Positions 12,363-23,366 of a DNA stretch of 64,000 bases are shown here, one piece after another (position 1 is the first letter of the stretch; every line of letters begins with the position of its first letter). The notes below the pieces were generated by a model. That model had not been told where the DNA came from, searched no databases, and saw nothing but the letters and a program-made list of their open reading frames with translations. The DNA lies in the NCBI RefSeq assembly GCF_016808335.1, contig NC_053136.1, positions 5,376,531-5,440,530 of the forward strand, in the 5' to 3' direction. This DNA comes from Panicum virgatum (Eukaryota > Streptophyta > Magnoliopsida > Poales > Poaceae). The position numbers were made by a program, and so were the translations under genes.

Positions 12363-12594
12363 GGCTGTGTTCTGCGAAAAGTTCCCAAAATTTTTCACTG
12401 ATGTACATCACATCGAATCTTATGATACATATATGGAGTATTAAATGTAGTTAAAAAATATAACTAATTGCACAGTTTGATTGTAAATAATGAGACGAAT
12501 CTTTTGAGACTAATTACTCTATGGTTGGACAATAATTGTCAAATAAAGCCAAAACGTGCTACAACAACTTTTTCGCAAACTTTTCGCGAACTAA
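12363..12594. mobile_element. Tourist-like MITE, degraded ends
   Basis: Interior matches the GTTTAGTT-end family: ATTAAATGTAGTT, TAACTAATTGCACAGTTTGA, GAGACGAATCTTTTGAGACT and GGACAATAATTGTCAAATA. Ends are modified (TTCTGCGAAAAGTTCCCAAA on the left, TTTTCGCGAACTAAGG on the right) but still roughly inverted. It directly abuts a second MITE at 12595. Confidence 0.65.
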
Positions 12595-12931
12595 GGCCGT
12601 GTTTAGATGTTTTGCAAAAAAAATTTGGGATGTAATATTCCTAATTTGAAGTATTAAATTAAGTCTATTTACAAAACTTTTTGCACAGATGAGTTGTAAA
12701 TCGCGAGACGAATCTAATGGTGCTAATTAATCCATGATTAATCAATAATTAGTGGATGATTACTTTAGCATTACTGTTGCAAAATCATGGATTAAGTAGA
12801 CTCATTAGATTCGTCTTGCGATTTACAGCCCATCCATGCAAAAAGTATTGTAATAGACTTCATTTAATACTCTATGCATGTGTCGAAATATTCAATGTAA
12901 TGTTTTTTTTTGCATTTACAAGGTTTGTGGC
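12595..12931. mobile_element. Tourist-like MITE, right end decayed
   Basis: Begins GGCCGTGTTTAGATG after a TAA triplet. Its two halves are inverted copies (GCGAGACGAATCTAATGGTG versus CATTAGATTCGTCTTGCGAT). The right terminus has drifted (TGCATTTACAAGG), so its end is approximate. Same family as 58177-58494. Confidence 0.6.
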
Positions 12932-13290
12932 TGTGGCCTTGGTCTCTGGCCGGCCGGCTACGGGCGGCAGTGCCTGCAGATCGACGGGAGACCACGGTCA
13001 AAGAGCATGCCCGCCCTATGCAGCAGCTAGTCGCTGCCGCCTGGTGGCCGGTCGGCCGGCCAGAGCAGCAGCTGGCATCCATGCAGCGGCCGAGCATGCA
13101 GCACCCACCCATCCAGTTGCCGCACCGGCGCCGCCGCAGCTTTTCATTCAGGCCGAAAGTTTCAGGGCTCCAGTTCGCTGGGGAAGACACATCTCGTCCA
13201 AAACCGTACGGCCATCCAGGGATAGATGCGAGAGGTCGAGGACTCAAAACAGCTTGCACTGTCGTCGCTGATCATTAATTAGATCGACTC
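12932..13290. other. Intergenic, no gene recognised
   Basis: GC-rich sequence between a MITE and the CACTA element. Open frames on both strands overlap but resemble nothing known. Confidence 0.35.
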
Positions 13291-13739
13291 CACTGCTACA
13301 AAATTTTATTTTGCAAGGCATTTCAAAATTGAGTCAGAGGCGGGCATATCTTTTAACCGCCTCGGTTAATGCCTCGGATTAACAGAGACGGTCATTGTAA
13401 CTCAACCGCCTCGATATATTGGGCCCAGCCCGCTAGCCCAAGAAGCCCAGTTACAAGAATATATATATATATGAGTTAGAGTTTCAACATATCTCTCTAT
13501 CACACTTCTCTCTCCCCCCATCCCTCTCAGCACCCACGGGCCGCCGCACCTCCCCACCCTCTCTCTCTCCCCCCCACAGACCCCTTGAGGTCGGGCCCCT
13601 ATCCAGCCCCCACACTCCTCGCCGCAGAGGTGCGAGAGAGCGGCGGCGGCGGCTCCCCGGCGCAAGGGAGGAGGGCGGCGCGGGCCTCGCCCACGAGCTG
13701 CGTGGCCGCTGCGGCTGCAGGGGTGCGGCCGGATCCGGC

Positions 13740-13950
13740 GAGCAGGGATGGCGGCGCGCGGGCGCAAGGCCTCCTTCCGGCGGAGGCACTGCGCGGGGCA
13801 CGACCCCCTCCCGGCGATGGCGGCGCGCGGGGGCAAGGGCCCCTCCAGGCGGAGGCGCCACGCAGGGGCAAGGGCCCCTCGCGGCGACGGCAGCGCGCGG
13901 TGGCAGGGCCCCCTCCCGGCGACGGCGGCGCGCGGGGGCAGGTCCCCTCC
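13740..13950. repeat. Degenerate GC-rich tandem repeat inside the CACTA element
   Basis: About four imperfect copies of a roughly 45-50 bp unit built on GGCGACGGCGGCGCGCGGG and GGCAAGGGCCCCTCC. Open frames run through it in several frames because the unit is GC-rich; none is believable as a gene. Confidence 0.6.
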
Positions 13951-13953
13951 ACC

Positions 13954-16354
13954 TGTAACATCCCAAAAAATTCACCAAATTAAATCACACACTAAATATT
14001 TTTTTCAAAAGTTTTTCGTCGTTGAGCTCAACTCATTTTTCCCGCCCCGATCTTCCGAAAAACCCGATCCCGACATCCGAATCCATCGCCATCCTGTCTC
14101 CCTGTTCGCCCTTGTCCCGAGCGTCACGCCCGACCGGCGCGCGTGCGCGTCCGGCCGCGGTCGCCGCCGCGAATCTCTCTCCCTCTCTTTCTCTTTTTAT
14201 TTTTCCTTTTCTCTTTTCTTTTTCCTCCCCCCTCTCTCTCCTTCCTCCCTCTCCTCTGCCGCGCGCCCCCGAGCGCCGCTCAGCTCGCCGCCGCCCTTGC
14301 CCCACGCGCTGCCGCGCGCACTCCCGCTCCCGTCCACGCGCGCGTGTGCGCGCCCCTGCACGTCGAGCCTCTCACCGCCACGACGCGTGCCCTGCCCACG
14401 AGTGCGCACACGCACCGCGTGGCCACACCGCTCGCCGCGCTACCCGCCGCTGACGGCCCGCCTCGCCACACCTACAAATAGGCCCCAGCGCTACCCACGG
14501 CCACCACAACCACCTCCGCCACCCCCAGCCCCGCCTTCCAAGCTCTGTAGCGCCGCCGCCGCGAGCTTCTCTGTCCACTGCCGCCCGCCGCCGTGGAGGG
14601 CCATCCACAAGCCACCACTGCCCAAGGTGAGCGGGGGAATCGACTCCACAGGGTCCCCTAGTGCTTTTCCCCCTCTCCTTGACCGCCGCCGCACCTCCGG
14701 GACGCCGACCCAGAGCCACTGCCGCCCGCCGACCGTCGTGGCCAGGCCACCTCGGACCGCCTCTGCCCGAGCTGCGGCAGGGGATCGACCCCACGAGCCT
14801 CCGTGCCCCTTTTCCCCTCCTCCCGGCCACCCCCGAGGCCCAGGCCGCCGGTGAGGGCCACCGCCGGCGACCCCGCGCCGCTCCTCTGTTTTCCAGTGAG
14901 GGGGAGGGGAGGAAGAAAGGAAATTTTGCCTTTAGACCCCTGCCTTTCCTTTTAATTCTTAAGAACCCTCCCACCTCTCAAGTGCTTTTACAAAAGAGAC
15001 CTTCCTATTTTTCCTATTCACAAATAAACCCTTCCACCATATAAACTTAATACTAAATAAGCCCCTACACCTTTTAGTATGCCCCCAAATATTTCTAGAA
15101 ATTACAACTAAGTCCTTTTCTATTCCAAAACTATTTACAAATGAGCCCCTGGATCCTTATTTAACCCTAAATCCCTCTTCGGCCTATCATTTCATGCGCC
15201 AAACAATCTCCGATCGATCTGAAACTTTTCCACGCCAATCCTAACATAGTTATGGCCATGCCATTAGGAAACCGCCCAAAAATATTACACCTATCTCCAT
15301 ATCTTAATTGTTTCTATTTCGAGCTCAATGATAAAACTTTTATTTCTTTTTCTTGATTGTGTGCTTGTTTGTATGCGTCGTAGATCACGGCGTGAACGAG
15401 GGAGAACCCGTCAACGAGCAGTACTGCGAGCAAGTGAACGAGGACTAGTTCCGCGACCCCGAACCCGAAGGACAGTACCTCGATCAGGACTTCCCGGAAG
15501 GCTTTGAGAACGGCAAGTTCCATCCCGCCCTTTGATGCATATTTTGTCCTAATTTTTATAAACGCAACCTATTGGCTTTGCTGGGATATGCACCAACACT
15601 ACGGTGTTCGATCTATGGTACTCCGCTTGTTGGTAAAGTTGCACACCTCTGCAGAGTTAAGAATCTATTCGAATAGCCGTGCCCACGGCACTGGGCGAGT
15701 TACGGTGTGGTCACATAACTAGTGTTTCTTCTGGGATTGGATGGGTTGGCGTGAGTGATTTTGGAAAAGTGTCTGGCAGTTGTGCCGTGTGCTACGGCGG
15801 ATGAGGAGTCTGGTAGCAGCTTAAAAATTGGATCCTGTGTGGGTCAAGACTATGTGTTACCCAGTACAAGTAAAATTTGCTTTGGAAATCCTTTCTTTCA
15901 AATGAACCCCTGCATAAAAATTTGCTTTCCACAAATTAAACCTAGTCTTGTCCTTGAATTACCCTGTGCATTATATTCTGTTTATACCCCTCCGTGGGTG
16001 TGGTTGGACTTGCTGAGTATGTTTGTACTCACCCCATTCTTAATTTGTACATAGGAAGATCCAGACTTCATTCTTGAAGACGTTGAGTAGTGGTTCCGTC
16101 CTGCACCCAACCTTGCCTGTGGATAGGGTCACCCGCAGGAAGTTCCGTATGGCGCAAGACTCTGATGACCCCCTCTTCGTAGTTAATATCGCTGTGTGGG
16201 TGTTAGTTATTATCCTCGCGATAGTGGCGCTTCACTGCCCACTTCCGCGTAGAGTTGTACGGTGATGTACCATCTGATGTAATAAAAGTGTTATTAGCCT
16301 CCTGGGACTGATATTGTATCACTTTTGAGTCTTCTCTTATAAGGGGACGCTTCA
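13954..16354 (+). mobile_element. Chromovirus left LTR (2401 bp)
   Basis: Starts TGTAACATCCC and ends GGGGACGCTTCA, matching the right LTR at 38892-41478. It contains a weak TATA-like TACAAATA (14473-14480), a 5' splice-site candidate CCCAAG|GTGAGC near 14626, the acidic mini-exon at 15384-15512, a degraded terminal mini-exon near 16055-16090 and an AATAAA-type signal near 16281. Compared with the right LTR it lacks about 585 bp after 15570. It keeps about 70 bp (after 14120) and about 300 bp (after 14545) that the right LTR has lost. Confidence 0.92.
15384..15512 (+). other. Acidic mini-exon in the left LTR (with stop)
   Basis: A 129-nt block preceded by a pyrimidine-rich stretch and GTCGTAG acceptor, and followed by G|GCAAGTT, a GC-type donor. 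With one G supplied by an upstream exon it reads D-H-G-V-N-E..., an acidic peptide ending ...GFEN. One in-frame TAG interrupts it at the codon before FRDPEPEG. The matching terminal exon near 16055 is out of frame here. The same exon occurs at 39990-40118, 27118-27002 (minus) and, diverged, 48471-48599. No in-frame ATG was found upstream. Confidence 0.5.
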
Positions 16355-16372
16355 GGTGGTATCAGAGCCATA
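16355..16372 (+). other. Primer-binding site, initiator-Met tRNA type
   Basis: TGGTATCAGAGCC begins two bases after the LTR end (16357) and is complementary to the 3' end of plant initiator methionine tRNA. It fixes the plus-strand orientation of the chromovirus and the LTR boundary. Confidence 0.92.
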
Positions 16373-16491
16373 GGTTGGACGTAGGACGCGACCTTAGGAG
16401 CGAGACTCTTTTTCAGGCCTTTTCACATTAGGACTTTTCCTTAATTCTTTTTCCACACATACACTCACCGCTGGTTCTTGCCCTGTTCCAG

Positions 16492-17220
16492 ATGGCTAAC
16501 AATGGATGGAGTGGCGGAATCTGCCATGCAGAACCCGGCCTTCCTAAGTTATTGATACTCAGCCTGGAACGCATCGTAGTGGTGGACCCACCAGAGTATG
16601 TCTACCGGGAGTACGACTCCAAGGGCACTCTTTGGTGCGACATGATGATCTTCGTGGGAAAAAGCACCCGCTATCCTGACGTGGACCCCTGGTTCATCTC
16701 CACCACTAGCTTTCGCTTCCCAGACATCTACCGAAAAGCCGCCCGAAAAGCCCTGCGACGTCTGCGTGTGGTCTACAAGCATCATCTCCAGCGGACTCCC
16801 ATGGGATTTTTCCCGCCTACTGAAGGAAGAGGACACTCATGGATTGCCCGAAAGAAAGGACTTGGGAGAGAAGAAGAAGACCTAGAAGATACGGTCTCCC
16901 ACCTATCCATCTACCTCACCGGCCTGGATGAACTTTACCGCGAACAGGCGGCACAACTGAAGCACCAAATCCACAGGGCAGAAAAGGCAACCCAAGAAAT
17001 TGAGGAACAACGGACAAGAGCCGCGCGCGTCGAGTATTCTCTAACCGCTCTCCAAGCCCAATGGCAAGAGTACGAGGCTCGCAGAGGAATAGGTGGGTGG
17101 ATAGAGGAAGAACCCGAAGAAACCCATTGGGATAGAGGTACTCAGACCGAAGATGATGTGATGGATCAGTGCCTTCCACCAAAGAAGCGCCCTATCCGGA
17201 CCGAGGAAGAGTCCCTATGA
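16492..17220 (+). CDS. Chromovirus accessory ORF 1 (242 aa, intact)
   Basis: An uninterrupted 242-codon frame between the PBS and gag. I recognise it only as the type of accessory protein carried by some grass gypsy elements, with a TPMxFFPP signature at about 101-108 (TPMGFFPP). The N-terminal half has a conserved block (YREYDSKGTLWCDMMI, PWFISTTSFRFPDIY). The C-terminal half (about 140-205) is rich in Q, E, K, R and A and probably a coiled coil; the tail is acidic. The function is unknown. The ATG directly follows CCCTGTTCCAG, a splice-acceptor-like sequence. It is paralogous to the broken ORF at 17368-18228. It is the only intact retrotransposon frame in the nest. Confidence 0.75.
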   Translation: MANNGWSGGICHAEPGLPKLLILSLERIVVVDPPEYVYREYDSKGTLWCDMMIFVGKSTRYPDVDPWFISTTSFRFPDIYRKAARKALRRLRVVYKHHLQRTPMGFFPPTEGRGHSWIARKKGLGREEEDLEDTVSHLSIYLTGLDELYREQAAQLKHQIHRAEKATQEIEEQRTRAARVEYSLTALQAQWQEYEARRGIGGWIEEEPEETHWDRGTQTEDDVMDQCLPPKKRPIRTEEESL

Positions 17221-17367
17221 TAGGAGTAGCACTCCAAGCTAGAACCCTATCCTAATAATCATGTATCCATGGAACTGTACCCCTCCATGTTGTAATAATA
17301 AGTACCATATGTCCCCTTCGTATTCAAATACTTGTGCAAAATTTGTTCACCCTATCTTTGTTTTTAG

Positions 17368-18228
17368 ATGGCTGAGGAAGGATGGACCTAGGGCAATTGC
17401 CAAGCTGCACCTGGCTTCCCCAGTCTTTTGATCAACGCCCTAGAAAGCCTTGGCGTTATGGAACGCCTAAGGTACTACAGCAGAGAGTACGAGCACCATG
17501 GTACCCTCCGCTGCAGGGTGATCCTGGTCATTGCCAGAAGCGACCGCTACCCCGACATCTAGCCATGGCGAGTGACCGCCACAGGGTTTAGGCACCAAGA
17601 CACCTATCCCTTGGCCGTCAGGAAGGCACTCCATTATCTGTGGCGGATTTTTGAAGGACACCTAGCCCCCACACCAATGAGATTCTTTCCTCCGGCCATC
17701 AGGACACAAGTTTGGGAAGCTCGTATGAGAAGCCTAGAATGGCGCCGCCATGAAGAAGACCCCCTATACCAAGCGGCCACCTACCTAGCCTCTTTGGATC
17801 AGCTCTTTGATGAGCAAGCCAGCATCCTGAGGGAGAAGACTCATCGAGCCAAGCAAGCAGAGGTCGCAGTAAGACTGCAACAGATCCGGGCAGCCCAAGC
17901 CGAGGCAAGAGCTGCATCCGCGGTCAGCAGCGAAGCGGTTGCCCAAGAGAGCCTCAGGCAAGCACGAGACCGGCGTATGCAAGAATGGACCAGAAGCGGA
18001 ACTCCATTCCCGACAATTGGGGAAGACCATGTTCTACTCGGGACGCCCGTCATAGGATGGGAACCACTCTTGAGAACCCCACAAGCCCCATCTGAGAACC
18101 CTGAAGGGTCTACTGCCGCCGTTGAAAGAGAGGCTGTTGCGCAACCCCGGGAAAACGGAAACCTAGAGGACGGCGAGCAAGGACTACTCGCACACTCCGC
18201 CCCGGAAGAAGGCTCGCCCCGCGAGTAG
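17368..18228 (+). pseudogene. Chromovirus accessory ORF 2, paralogue of ORF 1, two stops
   Basis: The frame from ATG 17368 (directly after TTTGTTTTTAG) runs to 18228 with in-frame TAG codons at 17389-17391 and 17560-17562. The readable product would be about 286 residues. It aligns with accessory ORF 1: REYEHHGTLRC versus REYDSKGTLWC, PWRVTATGFRHQDTY versus PWFISTTSFRFPDIY, and TPMRFFPP versus TPMGFFPP. A long Q/A/E/R-rich probable coiled coil follows, then a Pro/Glu-rich tail. A poly(A)-signal-like AATAAAG lies downstream near 18359. Function unknown. The tandem arrangement suggests duplication of a whole ORF cassette with its acceptor site. Confidence 0.75.
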
Positions 18229-18507
18229 AATGCCCGACGCCACCCTAGTGTTGTACCCTTCCAGCCCCTCTGGCTTAAGTTGTACCCTTAAATGTGACCC
18301 TATACCCGGATGTGTAGTACGTGTTTGGCCTTGCCCCGTGTTGTACCCTCCCTTGCAGTAATAAAGTTGTTTGTGCTTGTTGTTTGTTTGTTTGTTGTGT
18401 GCTTTCCGGCAGAAGGTAGATTCTGCCTTTTCAAAAATACGAATTAAACAACTTAAACATCACATAATCTTAATCCCAATCTCACAAAGACTCTACTCGA
18501 TCTACAG

Positions 18508-19559
18508 ATGGCTTCCCGAAGCGGTACGAGGGCCTCCCGAAACCAGACCCCTGCAGCCGCTGATGCAGGAGTACAGCCTAATGGATAGAACCCTCCTCAG
18601 GAAGAACAAGAAGTAAGCCAGAACAGAGGAGGAAATCAAGGAGAAGTGCCACTGCCACCACCACCACCACCCCTCGGGGACCTGTCACAGATAATACACA
18701 ACCAGACCCTCATACTGGAAACACTGGCCAATGCCCTCGTTAACAAGCGGCCACGAGAAAAGACCATGAATGACAAGCTGACAGCTTTTCTGAGGACCAA
18801 GCCGCCCACCTTTGCCGAATCCAGCAACCCCTTGGATGCAGACGACTGGTTGCGTGTGATCCAGAGGAAGATCGAGCCGTTCGAATGTCAAGATTGAGAC
18901 AAAGTTCTCCTGGCAGCTCACCAACTGACTGGAACTGCCTTAGCCTGCTGGGAGAATTACTGTGCCGCTGCCGAAGATGCCTCCACCATCACGCGGAAGG
19001 AATTTGTGAAGGATTTCCGCCACTACCATATCCCCTCAGCCACCATGAAGCGCAAGGCGGATGAGTTCCGAGCACTGCAGCAAGAAAGCATGTAAGTAGA
19101 AGAATACACCCACCAGTTCATGGAGCTGGCCCGATATGCACCAGAGGTAGTGGACGATGATGAAAAGAAGCAGGACATGTTCAAGAAGGGATTGAAACCA
19201 GAACTCTGGACCCTACTTACCACTCAGATCTGCCTGGACTTCAACACTCTGATGAACATGGCCATTCTCACAGAAATGGCCAAAGCGGAAGAAAGGAAGG
19301 ATAACAAGCGCAAGTTTCTAGAAAGCAAGACCCCACCAGCAGGACCGCTTCCAGAAACCAAGGAATTCTAGCTATATGGCACCAAGATATCAGGCACCAA
19401 TGCAGTATAGGACCCAGTCTCAGGTGACAAGCCCACATGCCTCTAACACACAGTTCAGGAGCCAGAACACCATGAAGGCCCCGTAGAGCAATGCAAGCCA
19501 GGTCACCATCAACAACAGCAATGCTAGGGCCTATTTCAACTGCCGTGAGACAGGGCATT
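18508..19559 (+). pseudogene. Chromovirus gag, 5' part (capsid), broken
   Basis: The ATG at 18508 follows CTCGATCTACAG. The frame carries a retrotransposon gag domain: LDADDWLRVIQRKIEPFEC, then HQLTGTALAWWENY, EFVKDFRHYHIPSATMKRK and EEYTHQFMELARYAP. In-frame stops occur at 18586-18588, 18895-18897, 19093-19095 and 19369-19371. A frameshift follows near 19372 and a further stop near 19484. It ends in half of a CCHC zinc knuckle (FNCRETGHF); the first Cys is replaced by Tyr. The knuckle resumes after the copia insertion at 33614 (IANCPYAKNK). Gag would form the virus-like particle and bind RNA; this copy cannot. Confidence 0.9.
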
Positions 19560-20904
19560 TGAAAGGATCTTAAGATGCCTAGAGGGGGGGTGAATAGGCA
19601 ATCTGCAATTTAAAACACTTAACAAATATGTCAGACACAGACTAGCCCGGATACTCCGGGTATATGCCCGGATACTCCGGGTTTGGTGGTCCGGAGTATC
19701 CGGAGCTATATCTGGAGTCTCCGGGTTTGAACGACCTGAAATGAAACTGCAAGAAGCTCTAATAGAAAAGTAGATCGAGCTAGAGAATGAGTACCAGGGG
19801 TTCCTTAAGGTTGATATCCAACAAACAAAGTTTACTAGAAACTCGTGAGTGAGTAGATCGAGCTCAAACCCTAGAAATGAAGTCTCACAAGCAAAGGGCA
19901 ATGAAATCAAGTAAACTAACACGAAAGAGACAATGATTTGTTTCCCGAAGTTCACACCCGAAGGTGCTACGTCTCCGTTGAGGAAGGATTCGAGAGACGC
20001 TGCTCAAGAACCCCTATGCTCCTCTTCCAAGGGCGAGATCACCTCTCAAGCCCAAGGTCACTTACTATGGATTCCTCGGCGAGGAATGGAGATTACAAAC
20101 TTCTTGTGCAGCTCACAATCTTGGTTGAGCAATCACAAGCACGTCTAGCCGTCTAGGAGCACACGGCTCCAATAGTAACAAACTTGAATCCGCGGGCTTG
20201 ACCAAAACCAAGTGCTCAAGAGATGGAAATGAGGCTCACTAGCACAAATCCTTGCTCTTGCTTGCTTCTCACTCAAATCCCTCAAGGGAATCACTCAAGA
20301 ATGGAGAAGGGAGAGTGAGAGAGCTCTTTTTGGCATAGGTTTGAGTTCAGCTCGTCAAAGTGGCAAGAGAGGAGGCTGAAAGGGTATGGAGGGGGTATAT
20401 ATACTTTTCAGCCTCAAATGAGCCGTTGGGCGAAGGGGTACCCGGAGACTCCGGGTATATGCCGGAGACTCCGGACAACCCTAGGTTTTCAGACTTTGAA
20501 CAGAGCCCGGACACTCCGGGCAACAAGGTCCGGAGTATCCGGCCCTATACCCGGAGTATCCGGGTATAGCAGGGGAAAAACTCTGGTTTTTGCTCTTTGA
20601 GTTGTTTTGTGGCTCACAAGTGTTTGTCTAGGTTCTCTTGAGCACTAGTTTCAAATCAAAGCCCTTGAATCAAGTCCCTCTTGATAGTCCGGCGTTCCTA
20701 TACTCAAAAAATCAAATATAAAATCTAATTCCATGAGTATCCTTTGAACTCTGCTTTTTCATTTCCTTTTTGAGGGGTCATACATCCTCACTTGATTCAC
20801 CTATACAAACTCATCACCTGCACACATGCTCAATTACACGATTAAATGCACATGTGTTTTGTCATTAACCACCAAAACCCACTTAGGGGCCTAGATCACT
20901 TTCA
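19560..20904 (-). mobile_element. Copia element 3' LTR (1345 bp)
   Basis: On the plus strand it runs TGAAAGGATC... to ...GATCACTTTCA. It has a palindromic TATATATA at 20396-20403, with one CCGGAG/CTCCGG cluster upstream in minus-strand sense (20441-20564) and another downstream (19646-19725). A conserved GAGCCGTTGGGCG lies next to the TATA box. Short open frames in it are LTR noise. Confidence 0.93.
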
Positions 20905-21525
20905 ATCTCCCCCTTTTTGGTGATTGATGACAACCCACATGTAACTCATTTGATAATCATAAAGCGATAAACATCTAGCATATAAGAGCTCCCCCTAAAT
21001 GTATGCCATGAACTTTGAATTTCAATTTTGACTTGTCATGTCAATAATTGGCATATATATCAAGAGAAACACAAAAGCTCTTATATAGTTTACAGTGGGG
21101 TGAACAGGTGAGTGCAAAACAAATGTGATGCATATGACATATTTTTCACCCAAGAAAAGAGGTGTACAACAGCAGAACCCGGAGACTCCGGGTATAAGTC
21201 TGGAGACTCCGGTCAGGATATCCGGAGAATCCGGCCTGTAGCCCGGAGTATGCGGCCCTTCTGAACCAGAACACAGAAAAACAGAAAACAGATAATTCAC
21301 AGCTCAAATATGTCATATACTAGCAGAAATTCCTTAGAAATAACTCACGTTCGACAGCTAAGCACAGAGTAGCACACATTACAAAGGTTCTCACACCACA
21401 TAGTCCTTACAAAGGATCAAGGAAGTTCAAAGCGTAAATGAAACGACATGAGTTCAAAACAAAGGGATACAAGGGCGACACATGCCCAAATGAGTACATA
21501 AATGGCCTTTCACTCCCCCTTTGTC
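20905..21525 (-). promoter_or_regulatory. Three polypurine-tract-like sequences before the 3' LTR
   Basis: Minus-strand reading gives AAAAAGGGGGAGAT immediately next to the LTR (20905-20918), TTTAGGGGGAGCT at 20987-20999 and GACAAAGGGGGAGT at 21512-21525. The first is the expected plus-strand primer. Repeated polypurine tracts are a reported Sirevirus trait. A fourth, weaker copy (AGGGGGAGCC) lies near 23919-23928. Confidence 0.75.
21178..21255. repeat. CCGGAG/CTCCGG palindrome cluster between third ORF and PPT
   Basis: Five half-palindromes of the type CCCGGAGACTCCGGG and TCCGGAGAATCCGG within 78 bp, separated by short spacers such as TATAAGTC. It matches the LTR clusters in unit and spacing. 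Function unknown. Confidence 0.8.
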
Positions 21526-21568
21526 ATCAAGTGCCAAAAAGGGAATGAAAAAGAAGCATGAAGTTCAT

Positions 21569-23289
21569 CTACTCATCATCTTCATCTTGAACGGCATCCT
21601 CGGAGGTATCCTCATCTTCATCGGAGTCGGGGTGCTCACGATAGCCTATGGGCTCATCTTCTTCAGTCTCCTCTTCCGCATCAAAGATCTCTTGGCCGCT
21701 TGGAGGAGCACGGCGGAAGGAAGAAGAAGCACGGCGACGAGGAGAACGGGGCTGACGACGAGCACGTGGAAGTGGAGCATGAGTAGCGGCAATAGAAGCC
21801 TCATCGGCGGCATCCCACTCAGCAAATGGATCATCAAAGTCCGGGAGTTCACGGTGAGGATCCAAAGGAAGTCCCAAATGACCCCGTATCTCATTGATGG
21901 ACCTTGTGTTCTCATGCACATCATTTGCAATATTCCTACACATCCCAAATAAGCTGCGGAGGGCCCTCTTCACAAAAGAGTCATGGTGACGGTGACGAGA
22001 CGATGAAGAGGCACCCACAGAAGATGGAGCAGGATCATGTCTTGGGTTCCTTGTTGCACCGGCATGAGCTAGAGGAGGAGGTGGTGCATCACCTGAGCGG
22101 GCACGCAAGTGAAGAGGCTCATGCTTAACTGTCTTTGGAAATGTGACCTTGGTCACCCTCTCTATCATATACATGATGTATGGTGCAGCAGGAAGGGACT
22201 TCTTGGCCTCAATCATAGTCCTTCTTAGCTCATTCCAAATGAAGTCCATAATGCAAAAAGGTCTACCACTTGGCAAAGTCTGGGCTAGAAGATTCACTGT
22301 ATAGTATCTAAGTGCCACGGGATCACCATCCTTTGCATCAATGGTTGCTCTAAACAATTGATTCATTGCATAGTAAACCGACAAGAGATGGTTTGCCTTT
22401 CCTTCTTGAGCACAATAAGGATTGTAAAATAAGGTGGGTACTTGATATGTCTTGAGTTGTTCCTCAACATGAATGGGATCTCTCTTCTCATCCTTAGTGC
22501 CAAGTCCAAGTAACCTAGAGAAGGTCATGTAATCCACTCCATATTTTGCTCCTTCGGTGGTCCAATAAAATGCAATCTCATTTTCATCATAATATAAAGA
22601 AGAATGAAATTGAGCAAGGATCTCCTCATTCCAATCATAGCGAAAACCCATAATATCATAGAGACCCATCTCCTTGCACTTTTCCATAGCCTCATTAAAG
22701 AATGGATCCTTCATATTCTCATAATATTTCCAATCCACATACTTGCAATGAACAATGGGAGCATGAGACTTACGCATCACAACTGAAGAATAGAAGTCTT
22801 CATGAAGCTTGCACCAAAACACCGTTTAAGACCTTCACTCTTATTATATCTGTAAACTTTCTCTTTGTGTGCCTCCCTAAGTGCCACATCTTGCTTGTAA
22901 TAGTTTCTTTCCATCTCTACTGTGAAGCCAGGCACTATCCCAGGTCGATGAAGCCTTGGAATGTTAGGATAAGTGCGCTGCCCGGGAGGGTACTCAACTA
23001 CCAAGCGAGGGGGGGGGGTCTTAGGACATATGTCATGAGCAATACCCTTGCTTGTCGGAGTCGGACGGGATGGAGGAGCCGCGGCTTGGCTTTGCAAAAT
23101 GTAAGGAGCTTTCCTTGGCTCATTTCTTGAACTACTGCCAGCGGGTTCCTTGCCAGCACGATGACGTGGACGCAACTCCCTTGGAGGATTTCGAGGAGCA
23201 TCTTCCCTTTGAGAGTGAGGATCATGACGCCTCTTTTGTCTCCATTGTTCTGTGTCCTCCAAGGACTCACCAGCGCGTGGCCTCACCAT
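21569..23289 (-). pseudogene. Third (env-like) ORF of the copia element, frameshifted
   Basis: Two overlapping minus frames, 23289-22777 (170 codons) and 22822-21569 (417 codons), make one product of about 570 residues interrupted by a frameshift near 22815. The first part is basic and Pro-rich. The second has a conserved fold-like block (WNEEILAQFHSSLYYDENE, then FYWTTEGAKYGVDYMTFSRL, residues about 64-108). I associate this block with the Athila ORF-1/putative plant transposon protein family. The C terminus is Ser/Arg-rich and then strongly acidic. No signal peptide or clear membrane span was seen, so env-like refers to position only. It lies where Sireviruses carry their extra ORF. A promoter-like module precedes it. 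Confidence 0.75.
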
Positions 23290-23366
23290 GCCTAAGTATA
23301 GATAACAAAGATCAAGACCAAGCTGGATAGAATTGGAAAGAAAAAGATGTGCTGGTGGTGATCAAG

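Noticed and set aside
14461..14480. Strong TATA box in the left chromovirus LTR
   Set aside because: Only TACAAATA is present; the related solo LTR has a real TATAAAA, so the site is treated as weak.
13585..14974. Long overlapping open frames up to 368 codons around the left CACTA/LTR boundary
   Set aside because: They cross the LTR start and CACTA tandem repeat, occur in several frames on both strands, and are Pro/Arg/Ala/Ser-rich as expected for GC-rich chance frames.
16355..16372. Possible tRNA-related gene
   Set aside because: Only the 13-base complement of the initiator-Met tRNA end is present, next to an LTR; it is a primer-binding site.
21569..23289. True envelope protein in the copia element
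   Set aside because: No signal peptide or membrane segment is visible; env-like is used for position only.
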